From assembly GCF_018614575.1 (NCBI RefSeq), contig NZ_JAGGOJ010000047.1, forward strand, positions 19,148-83,147: DNA of 64,000 nt. Reading direction: 5' to 3'. The translations under genes and the position numbers were made by a program. The notes beneath the pieces were generated by a model. It had not been told where the DNA came from, searched no databases, and saw only the letters and a list, made by a program, of their open reading frames with translations. This DNA is from Streptomyces sp. ISL-10 (lineage in GTDB: Bacteria > Actinomycetota > Actinomycetes > Streptomycetales > Streptomycetaceae). Positions 16,575 to 24,835 of the stretch are shown piece after piece (positions within the stretch are counted from its first letter, which is position 1; each line of letters begins with the position of its first letter).

Positions 16575-17501
16575 TCAGCCGATGGTGACGATCACCTTGC
16601 CGCGGGTGTGACCCTCCTGGTTGAGCCGCTGTGCGTCAGCGGCCTGCTCGAGCGGGAATGTCGCCGCCACGTCCACGCGCAGCTGCCCCCGCTCCGCGAG
16701 GACTGTGAGCGCCTCGAGGTCCTCGGCGTCGGGCCGGACGAAGACGTACCGGCCCCCGAGGCCGAGGACGGCGCCGTCGGCGACGGAGGCCAGGCGGCCG
16801 CCTTCGGCGAGCAGCCCGGGGGAGAGCTTCAGGGCCTCGCCGCCGATCAGATCGAGCACGGCGTTCACACCCTGCGTCGCCAGTGCCTTGACGCGGTCGG
16901 TCAGGCCCTCGCCGTAGGCGACCGGCTCCGCGCCCAGCCCGCGCAGGTAGTCGTGGTTGCGCTCGCTCGCCGTGCCGATGACGCGGGCGCCGAGCGTTCG
17001 GGCGATCTGTACGGCCAGAGAGCCGACCCCACCTGCCGCGGCGTGCACCAGTACGGTGTCGCCGCTGCCCACGTTCAGGGCACGGGTCAGCGACTGGTAG
17101 GCGGTGAGACCTGCCAGCGGGATGCCGGCGGCCTCCTCGAAGGTGAGGTTGGCGGGCTTGCGGGCGAGCGTACGGATCGGGGCGGCGACGTACTCGGCGA
17201 AGGTGCCGCGGGAGACGAAGTCCTCACGGACGTAGCCGATCACTTCGTCGCCCGGGGCGAACTCGGTGACGCCGACGCCGACTTCTTCGACGACGCCTGC
17301 CACGTCCCAGCCGGGGACGACGGGGAAGACGGTGTCCATGATGCCGTCCAGGTAGCCGGCCTGGATCTTCCAGTCGACCGGGTTGACGGAGGCGGCCTTC
17401 ACTCGGACCAGTACGGTGTCCGGGGCGAGCTTCGGGTTGGGGACGTCGCCGTATTCCAGGACGTCCGGGCCGCCGTAGGCGCGGTAGGTGATGGCCTTCA
17501 T
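16575..17501 (-). CDS. NADP-dependent quinone/enone oxidoreductase (MDR family), 308 aa
   Basis: Zinc-independent medium-chain reductase: ITYRAYGGPDVLEYGDVPNP N-terminus, NPVDWKIQAG and cofactor motif HAAAGGVGSLAVQIARTLGA. Similar proteins reduce quinones or alkenals. ATG 17501 (read on the minus strand) has AAGGAG 9 nt upstream; the frame stays open far upstream but that part overlaps the MFS gene antiparallel frames and has no similarity. Confidence 0.88.
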   Translation of the reverse strand: MKAITYRAYGGPDVLEYGDVPNPKLAPDTVLVRVKAASVNPVDWKIQAGYLDGIMDTVFPVVPGWDVAGVVEEVGVGVTEFAPGDEVIGYVREDFVSRGTFAEYVAAPIRTLARKPANLTFEEAAGIPLAGLTAYQSLTRALNVGSGDTVLVHAAAGGVGSLAVQIARTLGARVIGTASERNHDYLRGLGAEPVAYGEGLTDRVKALATQGVNAVLDLIGGEALKLSPGLLAEGGRLASVADGAVLGLGGRYVFVRPDAEDLEALTVLAERGQLRVDVAATFPLEQAADAQRLNQEGHTRGKVIVTIG

Positions 17502-17575
17502 GGTGGTGCTCCTTGCTGTGGTGGTGCGGTCGTGCGGTGGTGCAGGATCGCGGTGGTGTTGGCTCGGGTGGGTCG

Positions 17576-19075
17576 TCAGGCAGCCGCGGTGGCGGCAGCC
17601 GGCTCGGGGGCCGGCTCGGCGGCGGGCCGGTGTTCCGCACGGGGCGCCTGCCGCTGCCGCTTCAGGCCGAGCAGCGCGATGGCCAGGACGGAGGCGAATG
17701 CGGCTCCGGCGATGGTGAAGCTCAGGGTGAACTGGCTCTCGGCGGGCAGCGGGGGCACTCCGGCCGGAAGGTTCTCGATGGTCCGGGAGGCGAGCAGCGT
17801 GGTGATCAGCGCACTGCCGATCGAGCTTCCGACCGAGCGGGAGATGGAGTTGATGCCGTTGGCGACGCCGGTCTGGTGGGGCGGCACTCCCGCGACGATC
17901 AGTGCGGGCATCGCGGCGTAGCCGAGGCTGATGGCCGTTCCGACAGCCATTCCGGCGCCGATCACCGAGGGGGCCGAGGAGTGAGCGGCGGCCAGCCACG
18001 CGAAGCCGGCGGTGCCGATCACCGCGCTGAGCGCGAGGGTGAGGCGTGGGCCGATCCTGCGGATCAGCAGGCCGCCGAACTGGGCGGCGACGAGGGAGGC
18101 GATCGTGCTGGGCAGCAGGTACTCGACCGAGGCGCGGAGAACGGATGCGCCGAAGCCGTAACCCGCGATGTCCTGCGGTATCTGAGCCAGATAGGAGACG
18201 CCGAGGAACTGGGCGAACATCCCGAATCCGACGAAGAGGCCCGCGAGGTTGCTGAACAGCACCGGGCGGTGGAGGAACATCCTCATGTCGACCAGCGGTT
18301 CGCGCACGCGGCTCTCGGCGAAGGCCCAGACACCGGCCATGACGACCGCTCCGGTGAAGCTGCCCAGAGTGCGGGCGGAGGTCCAGCCCCACTCGTGGCC
18401 CTGGGAGATCGGCAGGAGCAGAAGGACCAGGAAGAGCCCGAGAGTGAGGGCGCCGAGGATGTCGGTGCGCCCTCCGGTCTTGGTGCGGCTTGCCGGTACG
18501 AGGATGACGACGGCGATGAGTGTGACCAGAGCCAGCCCGGCGGCCAGCCAGAAGACGGGGTGGTAGTCGGCGTTCTCGCCACGGGTCAGCAGGCCGGTGG
18601 TGACCAGCGCGAAGCCGCTGCCGAACGCCAAGGTGCCGCTGACCAGGGACATCGCTCCGGGCAGCCGGTCGGCGGAGACCTCCTCACGGAGTACCGACAG
18701 CGCGAGCGGGAAGATCGCCGTGGCGGCTCCCTGGAGAACGCGGCCGACGATCAGCCACAGGAGCGAGTCGGTGGTGGCCGCCAGGACCGAGCCGGCGATC
18801 ATCACCACCAGCACGCCGATGAGGGTCGGCTTCTTCCCGTGCTGGTCGCCCAGGCGGCCGAGCAGGGGGGTGAAGACGGCTGCGGAGAGCAGGGTCGCGG
18901 TCGTGACCCAGCTGACCTCGGCAGCACTGCTGCCGAGGCTGGTTCCGATCAGACCCAGGATCGGGACCACCAGTGTCTGCATCATCGACACGACCATGGC
19001 GGCGAGGCTCAGGACGAGGACGACTGCGATCTCACGTCGATGTCGGCCGGGCGACGGGGCAATGGTTCGGGACAC
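17576..19075 (-). CDS. MFS drug-efflux transporter (DHA2-like), 499 aa
   Basis: Multi-helix permease with the MFS motif A region LGRLGDQHGKKP between helices 2 and 3, motif C-like segment in the middle of the N-half and many hydrophobic spans across the protein; a proline/alanine-rich cytoplasmic tail ends it. GTG 19075 is preferred, with AAGAGAG upstream. An upstream ATG at 19162 would place the start inside the putative operator, which argues against it. First gene of the operon divergent from marR, so likely induced by the compound the operon detoxifies. Confidence 0.88.
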   Translation of the reverse strand: MSRTIAPSPGRHRREIAVVLVLSLAAMVVSMMQTLVVPILGLIGTSLGSSAAEVSWVTTATLLSAAVFTPLLGRLGDQHGKKPTLIGVLVVMIAGSVLAATTDSLLWLIVGRVLQGAATAIFPLALSVLREEVSADRLPGAMSLVSGTLAFGSGFALVTTGLLTRGENADYHPVFWLAAGLALVTLIAVVILVPASRTKTGGRTDILGALTLGLFLVLLLLPISQGHEWGWTSARTLGSFTGAVVMAGVWAFAESRVREPLVDMRMFLHRPVLFSNLAGLFVGFGMFAQFLGVSYLAQIPQDIAGYGFGASVLRASVEYLLPSTIASLVAAQFGGLLIRRIGPRLTLALSAVIGTAGFAWLAAAHSSAPSVIGAGMAVGTAISLGYAAMPALIVAGVPPHQTGVANGINSISRSVGSSIGSALITTLLASRTIENLPAGVPPLPAESQFTLSFTIAGAAFASVLAIALLGLKRQRQAPRAEHRPAAEPAPEPAAATAAA

Positions 19076-19144
19076 GGGCGCTCTCTTCGGGGCGGGGAGG
19101 GGTGCGGTGGCGCCGGAGCCCGGAGGAGGGCTCACAGCTAGATG

Positions 19145-19159
19145 CTTGATGAACTCAAG
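19145..19159. promoter_or_regulatory. MarR-type operator 1
   Basis: Perfect CTTGA-N5-TCAAG palindrome in the divergent MFS/marR promoter region. Together with the second copy it fits a MarR dimer site. Confidence 0.6.
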
Positions 19160-19186
19160 CAACGAGCTCGACGGTAAACGTCAATG

Positions 19187-19202
19187 GTTGAGGAAGTCAA
19201 AC
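19187..19202. promoter_or_regulatory. MarR-type operator 2
   Basis: GTTGA-N5-TCAAC-like palindrome (TTGA at 19188-19191, TCAA at 19197-19200), the same spacing as operator 1, with centres 42 bp apart (four helical turns). A minus-strand -35 TTGACT overlaps it. Confidence 0.6.
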
Positions 19203-19227
19203 TTTGAGCTTCACCTAGACTGGAGAC

Positions 19228-19698
19228 ATGTCCCGCACCCCCGCCCCGCACCCGGTACCCGAAACCCCTGACCCGAAGGGGAGCGACCCCACCCACGTCG
19301 AACTCCTGGAGCGCCTGGCGCGCGCTGCTGCCGGCTACTACCGGGACCTCGCCGCGGCGGCCGCGGTGCAGGGCCTCACCATGACGCAGGCCAAGATGCT
19401 CATCCTGCTCCGGCAGCCCCTGCCCATGCGCGCTCTCGCAGGCAAGCTCGCCTGCGACGCTTCCAACATCACCGGGCTTGTCGACCGGCTGGAGTCCCAT
19501 GGACTGGTCTCCAGGCACCTCGACCCGGCCGACCGGCGGATCAAGAACGTGGTCGCGACGGAAAAGGGCTTGGAGGCGGTCCGTGTGATCCGCGCCGATA
19601 TGCGGGCCACCTCGGCGGCCTTCAACCGTCTCGACGACGAGGGCCGCCGGAGCCTCTACGAGCTGCTGGGGCGCCTGCACCCGGACGAGACGGTCTGA
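19228..19698 (+). CDS. MarR-family transcriptional regulator, 156 aa
   Basis: Winged-helix dimeric repressor: LTMTQAKMLILL, recognition-helix region LACDASNITGLVDRLESHGL, and wing DPADRRIKNVVATEKG. The -10 TAGACT ends 6 nt before the ATG, so the transcript may start at the start codon; a GGAG sits too close (2-3 nt) to serve well. It is divergent from the efflux/detoxification operon with two matching palindromes between, so control of both genes is likely. Ligand unknown; phenolic or quinone-like compounds are common MarR ligands. Confidence 0.9.
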   Translation: MSRTPAPHPVPETPDPKGSDPTHVELLERLARAAAGYYRDLAAAAAVQGLTMTQAKMLILLRQPLPMRALAGKLACDASNITGLVDRLESHGLVSRHLDPADRRIKNVVATEKGLEAVRVIRADMRATSAAFNRLDDEGRRSLYELLGRLHPDETV

Positions 19699-19913
19699 CC
19701 ACAACGGCCGGGGTGTCCGCCCGGGTGTACGCGCGACCCGTGAGCGCGGTCGAAAGCAGAGATCGCCCGATGCCTGAAGGGCGCGTCCGCGCTGTCCACA
19801 GGCCCGTTTGCCCGCTACTCAGAGAGCGTCGGTGAACTGGGTCAGCGGGCGAGGCGGTTTGAGCTGCCCAGTGGCGGCGGCACAGATCTGGCGGCGCCGC
19901 CGACGAAGGCGCG

Positions 19914-20696
19914 TCAGTGGTGGTGGCCGTGCCGGCCGAGGGTCTCCACGGGGGTCGCGCCGGGGCGGGTCCACTGCGGCACGGGGCGACTGGTCGGGCC
20001 CCAGGTGGCGTACCCGTCCGCGTCCGAGCGCCAGAACCAGCACGGGCTGTGCCCCTCGGGCCAGCCCCCGGGGTTGTCCTCCCACGCTTCGCCGCGGCCG
20101 TAGGGCGTCATGTCGAGCAGGCCGAGAGACCCGTTGACCCGCTCGTTGCCACGGCCCGTCGTGGAGTAGGTGAGGAACACGCGGTCGCCGTCGCGCAGGA
20201 AGCAGGTGAGGTGACCCATGCTGCCGCCGACCGGCGCGTCCACGTCGCGCACCGAGTACCAGGGCTGGGTGTAGCCCATGAACTCGACGTAGGAGGCCAC
20301 CTCGTCCGGGCGGCCCGTGGTCAGGATGGCGAACGAGACGCCGCGGGCGTTGAGGTAGACGGCGTCCTTCAGGTGCCAGGCCGTGGTGGTGCAGCCCTCG
20401 CACTGCCCCTGGTGCGGCGCGCCGTCGTACCACATGTGCTTGTAGACCACGAGCTCGTCGCGACCCTGGAACAGGTTCAGGAACGGGACCGGGCCGTCGG
20501 GTCCGATGACCTCGACCGTCCCGTCGAGCTCCACCATCGGCAGCCGGCGGCGGGCCGCGGCGATGGCGTCGCCCTCGTGGGTGTGGGCCTTCTCCCGGAC
20601 CAGCAGCTCGTCACGGGCGGTCTGCCAGGTGGCCATGTCGACCACGGGCGGGCGGTCGGGCAGCGCGGTGGTCGGGTCGTCCGGCGTGGTCGTCAT
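19914..20696 (-). CDS. DUF899 thioredoxin-fold protein, 260 aa
   Basis: Member of the DUF899 family (thioredoxin-like fold). ELVVYKHMWYDGAP precedes a CEGCTTTAWHL segment with a CxxC pair at the redox position. The rest (YSVRDVDAPVG, FLTYSTTGRGNE, CWFWRSDADG) is typical of the family. Biochemical function is unknown. It lies alone, convergent with marR across 215 bp in which I see no gene. Confidence 0.88.
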   Translation of the reverse strand: MTTTPDDPTTALPDRPPVVDMATWQTARDELLVREKAHTHEGDAIAAARRRLPMVELDGTVEVIGPDGPVPFLNLFQGRDELVVYKHMWYDGAPHQGQCEGCTTTAWHLKDAVYLNARGVSFAILTTGRPDEVASYVEFMGYTQPWYSVRDVDAPVGGSMGHLTCFLRDGDRVFLTYSTTGRGNERVNGSLGLLDMTPYGRGEAWEDNPGGWPEGHSPCWFWRSDADGYATWGPTSRPVPQWTRPGATPVETLGRHGHHH

Positions 20697-21074
20697 GGTG
20701 TCCTCCGCGGTGTCCCGTGCCGGGCAGCGTCGTACGACGTCCTGTGGCGGTCACCAGGACAGACTCGCGAACCGGCCGGAACTCATCGCAGCGGGGGCGC
20801 CCGCCCTCGGCCGATCCTGCACGGACCACATCGGGCTGACTCGTTCACAAACGCGCCCCCAGACGCACCTGGACGGACGGCCACCCGCGGCGGTCGGCGT
20901 CCGCGTTCGGACACTCCGACCAAGTCCTACTGGTGTGATGGGCTGTTGTTTCGCCTTGCGGAGACCCGTGAATTCACCCCCGTGCCGGGCGCGTACCGCA
21001 ACAGAGCGACTACAGACGGCAATACCCTGTGCGCCGAGTCCCGTGTGGATGGGACTGACGAAAGGAACGCCATC
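20697..21074. other. Intergenic region between divergent genes, 378 bp
   Basis: Presumably carries the promoters of the DUF899 gene and of the small secreted protein gene. I find no convincing -35/-10 pair and no small ORF with a ribosome site. Confidence 0.5.
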
Positions 21075-21488
21075 GTGTCTGTACTTTCTCGTGTGGCCTT
21101 GGCTGCCGGACTCGCGGCTGTGTTGGTGGGCGGGGCCTTCGCGCCTGCGGCCCAGGCCGGGAGCGCCAAGGGCTCCAAGCACACCTACACCTGCAGCAAC
21201 AGGGGCGGCGGCCCCAACCACACGGTCAACTGCTCCGGCCTGATCACCGTCAACAATGTGCTGAACAACACCACCGTCACGGTCGGTGACATCAATGTCC
21301 TGACGGACAACCAGCTCGAAGACCTTGAGATCAACCTGGTCAACGCCGCGGACAGCACCGTGAATCAGAATGTGGCGCTTCAGCTGCTCAAGCTGGAAGG
21401 GGCCGTCGTCAACACCTATGTGCAGGGGTTGGACAGCGCCCTCTTCACAGGCAGAGTGACCGTCTGCGCAATGAGGTTCTGCGTCTGA
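21075..21488 (+). CDS. Small secreted cysteine-containing protein of unknown function, 137 aa
   Basis: GTG start with GAAAGGAAC about 7 nt upstream. The N-terminus is a clear Sec signal peptide ending FAPAAQA/GSAKG (cleavage near residue 29-31). The mature part has four cysteines (TCSNRGGGPNHTVNCSG and the C-terminal VCAMRFCV), enough for two disulfides. Between them lies an Asn/Val/Thr/Asp-rich middle (NNVLNNTTVTVGDINVL, LVNAADSTVNQNVALQLL) with alternating polar/hydrophobic residues suggesting beta-strands. It is not a chaplin by length or motif. I do not recognise a family. Confidence 0.75.
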   Translation: MSVLSRVALAAGLAAVLVGGAFAPAAQAGSAKGSKHTYTCSNRGGGPNHTVNCSGLITVNNVLNNTTVTVGDINVLTDNQLEDLEINLVNAADSTVNQNVALQLLKLEGAVVNTYVQGLDSALFTGRVTVCAMRFCV

Positions 21489-21807
21489 CGGTCTGTGGCT
21501 CAACGCATTCCCGCCGGTGGCCTGCATCGTGTGGGGAGCAAGGCCGATCGCAGGGTGCCGTCGAATCGGGAAAGCCGGCGGAGGCCAGGCGAGAACGAAC
21601 GTCCTCCTTGGGAGCTGCCCCGCGCTGCCGCCATCAGACACGTCGCGTTCTGCGTCGTCCCGGCCGGCGACAACACATGACAGCGTGACGAGGTGCCGAT
21701 CCGAACGGATCGGCCCTCTGCTCTGCCCCGTGACCGGAAGTCGCGGACGCCGCCCGCGTCCCGCCCCGGCCACGCGAGGCATCTCCGCGCGACGCCCGGG
21801 CCGGCGG
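21489..21807. other. Intergenic region between convergent genes, 319 bp
   Basis: No gene with support. Contains the inverted repeat at 21695-21714 that may end transcription from both sides. Confidence 0.5.
21695..21714. terminator. Inverted repeat, possible terminator
   Basis: GCCGATCCG and CGGATCGGC separated by AA: a perfect 9-bp arm palindrome between the convergent secreted-protein and LAL genes. The 2-nt spacer is short for a hairpin, so a protein-binding site is the alternative. Confidence 0.4.
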
Positions 21808-24645
21808 TCAGCTGTTGAGCGCCGTCGCCAGCTGGGACCGTGAGCGGACGTCCAGCTTCTGGTAGATACGGGTCAGCCGCGCCTCGACCGTCTTCACGCT
21901 CAGGTACAGCTTCGCCGCGGCCTCCTGGTTGCTCGCCCCCTGGCCCACCAGCCGTGCCAGCCGCAGCTCCGCGTCCGTCAGGGCCGACAAGGCACCCCGC
22001 GCGGCCGGCGTCTGCTCGGCCGGGGCCGTGGGGGTCTCCGTCGCCAGGGCCAGCCAGGGCACGGCGCCCGCCCGTTCGAAGACGATGGCCGCGGCCTGCA
22101 ACGCGCTCGCCGCCGCCGACCGCCTGCGGCGGCGGCGTTCCACGCGGGCGAGCGTGATGAGCGCCCGACCGCGTTCCAGCGGCAGACCCGCCGTTCCGTA
22201 CCGCTCGGCGACCTCCGTCAGCAGCGGCGCCGCCTCGTCCGCGCAGCCGCTCGCGGCCAGGAGCACCGCATGCGCCCGGTCGCAGCCCAGCAGCACCGTC
22301 GTGCGGCCGAGGCGCTCGGCGACCGGGCGGACGTCCGCGAGCAGCGCGGCCGCCTCCTCCGGCGCGTCGACCGCCACCAGCGCCTCGGCGAGCTCCTCGT
22401 GCCAGCGAAGCATCGACGGGTCGACGGTCGCCTGGGCCCGCTCGCTCACCTGTACCCGGCGCAGCGTCTCGCGGGCGGTGGTGACGTCACCGGAGAGCAA
22501 CTGGACCCGGCCGAGCGCGTAGAGGCTGCGCGAGAGGAAGACGTGGTCTCCCTCCTCCTCCGACGCCTGGGCGCTGCGCCGTGCGTAACTCGCCGCCCGC
22601 GCGAAACTGCCTCCGGCCGTCTCGGCGAGGGCCAGGGTGTACCAGGCGGGCCCGGGGGAGAGTCCTGCCTCCAGCGTGAGGGCGAGTGAGCGTCCCGCGT
22701 GCGCGAGCGCCGCCGCGCACTGACCCCGCCGGGCCTCGACCTCCGCGAGTGTATGAAGCAGTTCGATCATGTCCTCCACCGAACCGCGACGCTCGACGAG
22801 CGGCAGCAGCGCACCGAGCTGGTCGCGGGCCTCGGTGAGGCGGTCGTCGAACATGGCGTGACGGATGGTCAGGATCTGGGCGGCATTGCGGATGCCGAGC
22901 GGACGCTCCACCCTTTCGAGTGCGCGCGCCTCGGCGAGCACGCGCTCCGCGTCCGGCGACCCGAGCACCCGGTCCATGCGCGCCTGCACGGTCAGCGCCT
23001 TGGCCGCCGTGGCGCGGTCGCCCACGGATGCGGCGAGCTCCGCCGATTCCACGGCCGCCGCGCGTGAGCGCACCGGATCGCCGTCGGCCAGTACGTGCTT
23101 GACCGCGAGCCGCAGCTGGACCGCGGCCCGGAGCGCCGTGTCGCCCTCGGAATCCTCCATGGCATGGACGTAGATCTCGTCGAGGCCCGTGAGGCCCTGC
23201 CCGGCGGTGTCCAGCACCGCAAGCCGGGCCCGTACCCGGTCGGCCGGGGACGCGTCCCGTGCCAGCAGGTCCGTCGCCGCGCGCATCGCCAGATCGGCGC
23301 GCGCCGCGCGCGCCGCCTCCTCCGCCGCGTCCACGAGCCGGGCGATGCGCTGCGACGCGCCGTGCAGACCGGGAGTGGACTCGGCGGCGAGCAGGGCGAG
23401 TTCGGCGGCGAGCGTGCTGTTGCCGCGCCGCCGGGCCGTTTCCGCGGCGGCCGACACCTCGGCGGCCAGGCCCTCGTCGGGGATGTCGGTGGCCAGCGCC
23501 CGGTGCCGTACGGCCTCGACCGGGTCGTCGACGACCTCGGCGAGTGCCGCATGACCCGAGCTGCGCTCGGCCCAGCAGGCGTCGTGGACCAGGGTCGAGG
23601 GCAGGACGCCGGCCGAGAACGCGACCGTGCCGTCCTCTGTGAGCCGGATCAGCGACGCACGTTCCGCGGCCGCGAGGTCCGCCTCGGCGGTCGGCCGTCC
23701 GGCCCGGCGGATCAGCGACGCCGACGGACGCAGAGCGAGCGCCGCGAGCAGCAGCGTGGCGCGCACGTCGGGGGAGACGGCGCCCAGCAGCCCGCGCGCC
23801 AGGTCCCGGGCGCGTCCGGACAGCGACAGCGCCTCGGCGTGGTGCACGGGCGTGCGCGCGTCCGCGAGCGATCGGCCGACGGCCAGCGCGAGCCGCGGAT
23901 TGCCGCCGCTGGCCTTGTGGATACGGCCCGCCATGCGCGAGGGCAGCCGGTGGTGGATGAGGAGCTCCGCGATCTCGTCGGCCTGCAGCGGCGGCACGTT
24001 CAGCACGTCCGCCTCGGACGGCTCCCACAGCGGCTTCGCCGTCACCGGGTCCGGACGCCCGTCCTGGAACTCGCCGGCCGTGCCGTACGCCGCCGGGGTG
24101 TCGACGGCCATCGCCCGCAGTTCGGGCGGCGCGAGATGGAGCGCGAAACGCAGCAGATCGGCACTGGCCGGGTCGATGCACTGGACGCCATCGAGGACGA
24201 GGAGGGCCGGCCCGCCCGCGGCCAGGGTGCGCAGGATGCGTGCGAGGGCCAGACGCAGGGCGACGGGGTCCCAGCCGCACTCCGGCATGGGCGCCTCACG
24301 GCACAGCATGGCGACAGCGGCGCGCTGCGGGCCGGGGAGCCCCTCCAGGACGTGTCCTTCGCCGCCGTCCCCGCCCTGGGCGGGCGGGGCGGCTGCCGCC
24401 ACGGAGGCGATGAGCGCGGCGGCGGTCGCCCCGGGGATGTCGCGGTCGGCGGGCAGCGCGGCCAGCCACAGCACGCTATCGCCCCGCGCCTCGGCGCGTG
24501 CGGCGACGGACAGGGCGACCTCCGTCTTGCCGACCCCGGGGGGACCGGTGAGCAGCGCACGCCCGCCGGTGCACAGCACACGGTCCAGGCGGGCGAGCAG
24601 TTCCGCGCGGCCGACGGGCTCGGCGCGGTATGCGACCGATGTCAT
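21808..24645 (-). CDS. LuxR-family regulator of the LAL type (large ATP-binding), 945 aa
   Basis: N-terminal AAA-like ATPase with Walker A GPPGVGKT (residues 34-41) and a Walker B-like ALLVLDGVQCID, a long alpha-helical TPR-like middle rich in Ala/Glu/Arg, and a C-terminal LuxR helix-turn-helix (ALTDAELRLARLVGQGASNQ, YLSVKTVEARLTRIYQKLDV). LAL proteins are often pathway-specific activators. ATG 24645 follows AAGGTGGTGG; a longer frame upstream to 24888 overlaps the inverted repeat and the end of the protease gene and lacks similarity. No biosynthetic cluster lies directly beside it, so its target is not evident. Confidence 0.9.
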   Translation of the reverse strand: MTSVAYRAEPVGRAELLARLDRVLCTGGRALLTGPPGVGKTEVALSVAARAEARGDSVLWLAALPADRDIPGATAAALIASVAAAAPPAQGGDGGEGHVLEGLPGPQRAAVAMLCREAPMPECGWDPVALRLALARILRTLAAGGPALLVLDGVQCIDPASADLLRFALHLAPPELRAMAVDTPAAYGTAGEFQDGRPDPVTAKPLWEPSEADVLNVPPLQADEIAELLIHHRLPSRMAGRIHKASGGNPRLALAVGRSLADARTPVHHAEALSLSGRARDLARGLLGAVSPDVRATLLLAALALRPSASLIRRAGRPTAEADLAAAERASLIRLTEDGTVAFSAGVLPSTLVHDACWAERSSGHAALAEVVDDPVEAVRHRALATDIPDEGLAAEVSAAAETARRRGNSTLAAELALLAAESTPGLHGASQRIARLVDAAEEAARAARADLAMRAATDLLARDASPADRVRARLAVLDTAGQGLTGLDEIYVHAMEDSEGDTALRAAVQLRLAVKHVLADGDPVRSRAAAVESAELAASVGDRATAAKALTVQARMDRVLGSPDAERVLAEARALERVERPLGIRNAAQILTIRHAMFDDRLTEARDQLGALLPLVERRGSVEDMIELLHTLAEVEARRGQCAAALAHAGRSLALTLEAGLSPGPAWYTLALAETAGGSFARAASYARRSAQASEEEGDHVFLSRSLYALGRVQLLSGDVTTARETLRRVQVSERAQATVDPSMLRWHEELAEALVAVDAPEEAAALLADVRPVAERLGRTTVLLGCDRAHAVLLAASGCADEAAPLLTEVAERYGTAGLPLERGRALITLARVERRRRRRSAAASALQAAAIVFERAGAVPWLALATETPTAPAEQTPAARGALSALTDAELRLARLVGQGASNQEAAAKLYLSVKTVEARLTRIYQKLDVRSRSQLATALNS

Positions 24646-24718
24646 GAGCCCACCACCACCTTCCGGCGTGCGCGGGCCCCCTGCCCGTTCGAGCAGAGGA
24701 TACGAAGCCTGTCCCTTC

Positions 24719-24758
24719 AGTCCAGGTCCGTTGTCCGGCATACGGACAGGTCTGGACT
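24719..24758. promoter_or_regulatory. Nested inverted repeat upstream of the LAL gene
   Basis: Outer arms AGTCCAG/CTGGACT enclose inner arms TGTCCG/CGGACA around a 5-nt TATGC-type loop, about 75-113 nt upstream of the LAL start and about 80 nt past the protease stop. It may terminate the protease transcript, or be an operator for the LAL gene. Confidence 0.45.
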
Positions 24759-24835
24759 TGGAAAGCGGTGCGGCGCGCTCCCGGCAGGTGCCGGGAACGC
24801 GCCCTGACCAGCAGTGATGCAGGCGATCCGGTGGA

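Noticed and set aside
14746..19141. Plus-strand frames of 450-620 codons across the detoxification operon
   Set aside because: Antisense to well-supported ALDH, DJ-1, MDR and MFS genes; Gly/Arg-rich nonsense translation.
23095..24807. 570-codon plus-strand frame
   Set aside because: Antisense to the LAL gene, no family or start signal.
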